Positions 53,355 to 54,557 of a DNA stretch of 54,557 nt are shown here, piece by piece (position 1 is the first letter of the stretch; every line of letters starts with the position of its first letter). The stretch lies in NCBI RefSeq assembly GCF_003097235.1, contig NZ_QEQQ01000032.1, positions 1 through 54,557 on the forward strand, written 5' to 3'. Origin of the DNA: Pseudomonas sp. CC120222-01a. GTDB taxonomy: Bacteria; Pseudomonadota; Gammaproteobacteria; Pseudomonadales; Pseudomonadaceae. The notes under the pieces were generated by a model. That model was not told where the DNA came from. It saw only the letters and a program-made list of their open reading frames with translations, and made no database searches. The translations under genes were made by a program, and so were the position numbers.

Positions 53355-53459
53355 GTGCTTCTTTACAGGCCGAGCATTCGGAACTGCAGCATCAGCAGAA
53401 ATTATACTCGAGAAAATGCCCTTTATATTTCTTATGGATACAAAATAACCTCCAGAATC

Positions 53460-53909
53460 TTAAATTGCGAGCCTGATCGAATCAGTAAAACGATTAGCGG
53501 ACTCGCTGGAGGGCGAGGATGCTAGGAAAATTACTCCTTTCTCGACCTTGTAGCTCATTAAATAATTACCTGCTTCGATATCATGGAAAAAACCCTGCAC
53601 TGAACCGGAACCATCAGGCTCTAGCCCTCCTCCAGAAGTATCTTCGCCAGCTCCGACAAACACACGCCCGGTAGGGACCTTCAAGTAGATACCACCGCTC
53701 GCCGCATCTAACTGCTCTACAATCTTTACTTGATATTTACCATCTTCACCCAGATTCAGGAAAGCAATATTCCCTTCGTTCATTTCTAGAATCTCATCAC
53801 TTTGAATACTCCACCAATCAAAGGTATCAGCTAACCGGTGATGTATTGCCTGTAGGTCAAAAACAACCAACGTCGCAGTATCAGTAATTACAGCAAATTC
53901 GCGAGTCAT
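53460..53909 (-). CDS. DUF6386-like protein, candidate immunity protein
   Basis: Predicted 149 residues beginning TREFAVITDTATLVVFDLQ, all-beta by eye and without signal peptide, reminiscent of DUF6386 proteins found after Rhs toxins. Its ATG lies three bases after the stop of the Rhs toxin tip (53913), the classic toxin-immunity spacing, so it is the likely cognate immunity gene of that tip. Confidence 0.6.
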   Translation of the reverse strand: MTREFAVITDTATLVVFDLQAIHHRLADTFDWWSIQSDEILEMNEGNIAFLNLGEDGKYQVKIVEQLDAASGGIYLKVPTGRVFVGAGEDTSGGGLEPDGSGSVQGFFHDIEAGNYLMSYKVEKGVIFLASSPSSESANRFTDSIRLAI

Positions 53910-53912
53910 GGT

Positions 53913-54180
53913 CTACCCCCATATTAATTCACTGATTATATCGCCAGGTATAAGCCCGGCACGTCTGCCGGCACCTTTAAGTGAGCCACCTACACTCTTA
54001 TTAATGGTTTCATTAAGCATTTGCAAGCGCTGAGTGGCAGACCCACCAACAATCAAATCCACGGGGTGACCAGCATTCAACCTTGAAAGATTGGGTGCCT
54101 GTCCGAACACTCTTTCAAAACGATCAGTGACTGCTTTTCGACATGACGCTTGAACAGAAGAAATTCGAACATCATGCGTG
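53913..54180 (-). pseudogene. Displaced Rhs C-terminal toxin tip
   Basis: Open frame reading RISSVQASCRKAVTDRFERV, then GHPVDLIVGGSATQRLQMLN and ETINKSVGG, ending IWG. The HPVDLIVGG...LNxxINxSVG pattern is that of the last part of Rhs-type nuclease tips. It lacks any start of its own and begins abruptly where Rhs-core homology stops (about 54181), out of frame with it. It is an orphan tip left by toxin exchange. Confidence 0.6.
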
Positions 54181-54228
54181 GCTCTTGCTCGAACAATCCT
54201 GATAACGCTCGACCTGGGCCAGGGTGTT

Positions 54229-54557
54229 TCACCACAGGTACTTGGACTTGTAGGTCGCATCGATGATGGTGTGCGGCAGGCCTTCACCGCTGTTGAGGTA
54301 CTCGGTCATCTGGCCGAGGGCGTCGAATTCGGCGAGCAGGTTGCCCTTGTCGTCGTAACGTGCGCGCCAGGTGCTGCCGTCCGGGTAGCTGACCTGGGTC
54401 ACCAACGTGGTCAGGTGGTGGTATTCGTACTGGATCTTGCGGCCCAGCGGGTCGGTTTCTTCGAGCAGGCGGGCATATTCGTCGTACTTGAAGGTCAGGC
54501 GGTTACCGTCCGGCAGGTCGAGGCCGACCATGTTGCCGTTCTCGTCCAGCGCGATGG
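54229..54557 (-). pseudogene. Rhs/YD-repeat protein, 5' part off window, cut by premature TGA
   Basis: The frame enters from the right edge (LDENGNMVGLDLPDGNRLTF, then GRKIQYEYHH, GSTWRARYDDKGNLLAEFDA) and is a typical chain of YD repeats. It stops at TGA 54229-54231 after ATYKSKYLW. The bases beyond still encode Rhs sequence in the same frame (NTLAQVERYQDCSSKS) as far as about 54181, so the stop looks like a TGG to TGA change. The RHS core is missing. Confidence 0.75.

Noticed and set aside
1..54557. tRNA, rRNA, CRISPR arrays, integrases and insertion sequences
   Set aside because: Looked for by eye on both strands; no cloverleaf, direct-repeat array, transposase or integrase was seen.

Overview
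The window looks like a chromosomal segment of a Pseudomonas of the P. putida group. Most genes are GC-rich, spaced by REP-type palindromes (TGTGGGAGCGG... arms), and the gene content is typical of that group: a complete PtxS/Kgu 2-ketogluconate operon beside a three-subunit gluconate 2-dehydrogenase, an OprD porin, many MFS carriers and LysR regulators. All assignments are from reading the sequence; no database search was run.

Layout. 1-6068: a quaternary-amine module (ABC ATPase cut by the window edge, LysR regulator, Rieske oxygenase plus ferredoxin reductase of the glycine betaine demethylase type, BCCT carrier). 6482-7630: a stand-alone SDR/thioester-reductase-like enzyme. 7707-16846: kguD-kguT-kguK-kguE, ptxS, and the gad cytochrome c, FAD and gamma subunits; three identical TGAAACCGGTTTCA sites mark PtxS operators. 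17134-23500: OprD porin, MFS carrier, gamma-carbonic-anhydrase-like protein, CaiB/BaiF CoA-transferase, HMG-CoA-lyase-like enzyme and LysR regulator, a CoA-dependent carboxylate catabolic set.

24047-28613 is the most notable region: an AT-richer six-gene operon encoding a microcin B17-like (thiazole/oxazole-modified) peptide system. It has a 68-residue Gly/Ser/Cys-rich precursor (McbA-like), the McbB/McbC/McbD-like heterocycle synthetase (RRE/zinc protein, FMN dehydrogenase, YcaO cyclodehydratase) and the McbE/McbF-like ABC exporter. No McbG-type pentapeptide immunity protein is present. A perfect 10-bp hairpin separates precursor from enzyme genes.

28724-30670: LysR regulator and aldo/keto reductase. 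30734-33673: an Rhs protein with an unrecognised C-terminal domain, no evident immunity gene, and a frameshifted acyl-carrier-protein pseudogene just upstream. 34245-39640: a catabolic set (PcaK-like carrier, NIPSNAP protein, KstD-like flavoprotein, SDR dehydrogenase) with a divergent AraC regulator. 39773-43927: an AttH/CrtC-like lipoprotein with an ABC transporter. 44275-49141: IclR regulator, amidase, MHS carrier, M20 amidohydrolase.

49284-54557: a small membrane protein, then a tail of small, AT-richer genes on the minus strand (Imm22-like, SUKH/SMI1-like, DUF6386-like and unknown), downstream of a detached Rhs toxin tip and an Rhs gene that is cut by a premature stop and continues off the window. 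This reads as an orphan-immunity array of a polymorphic toxin locus.
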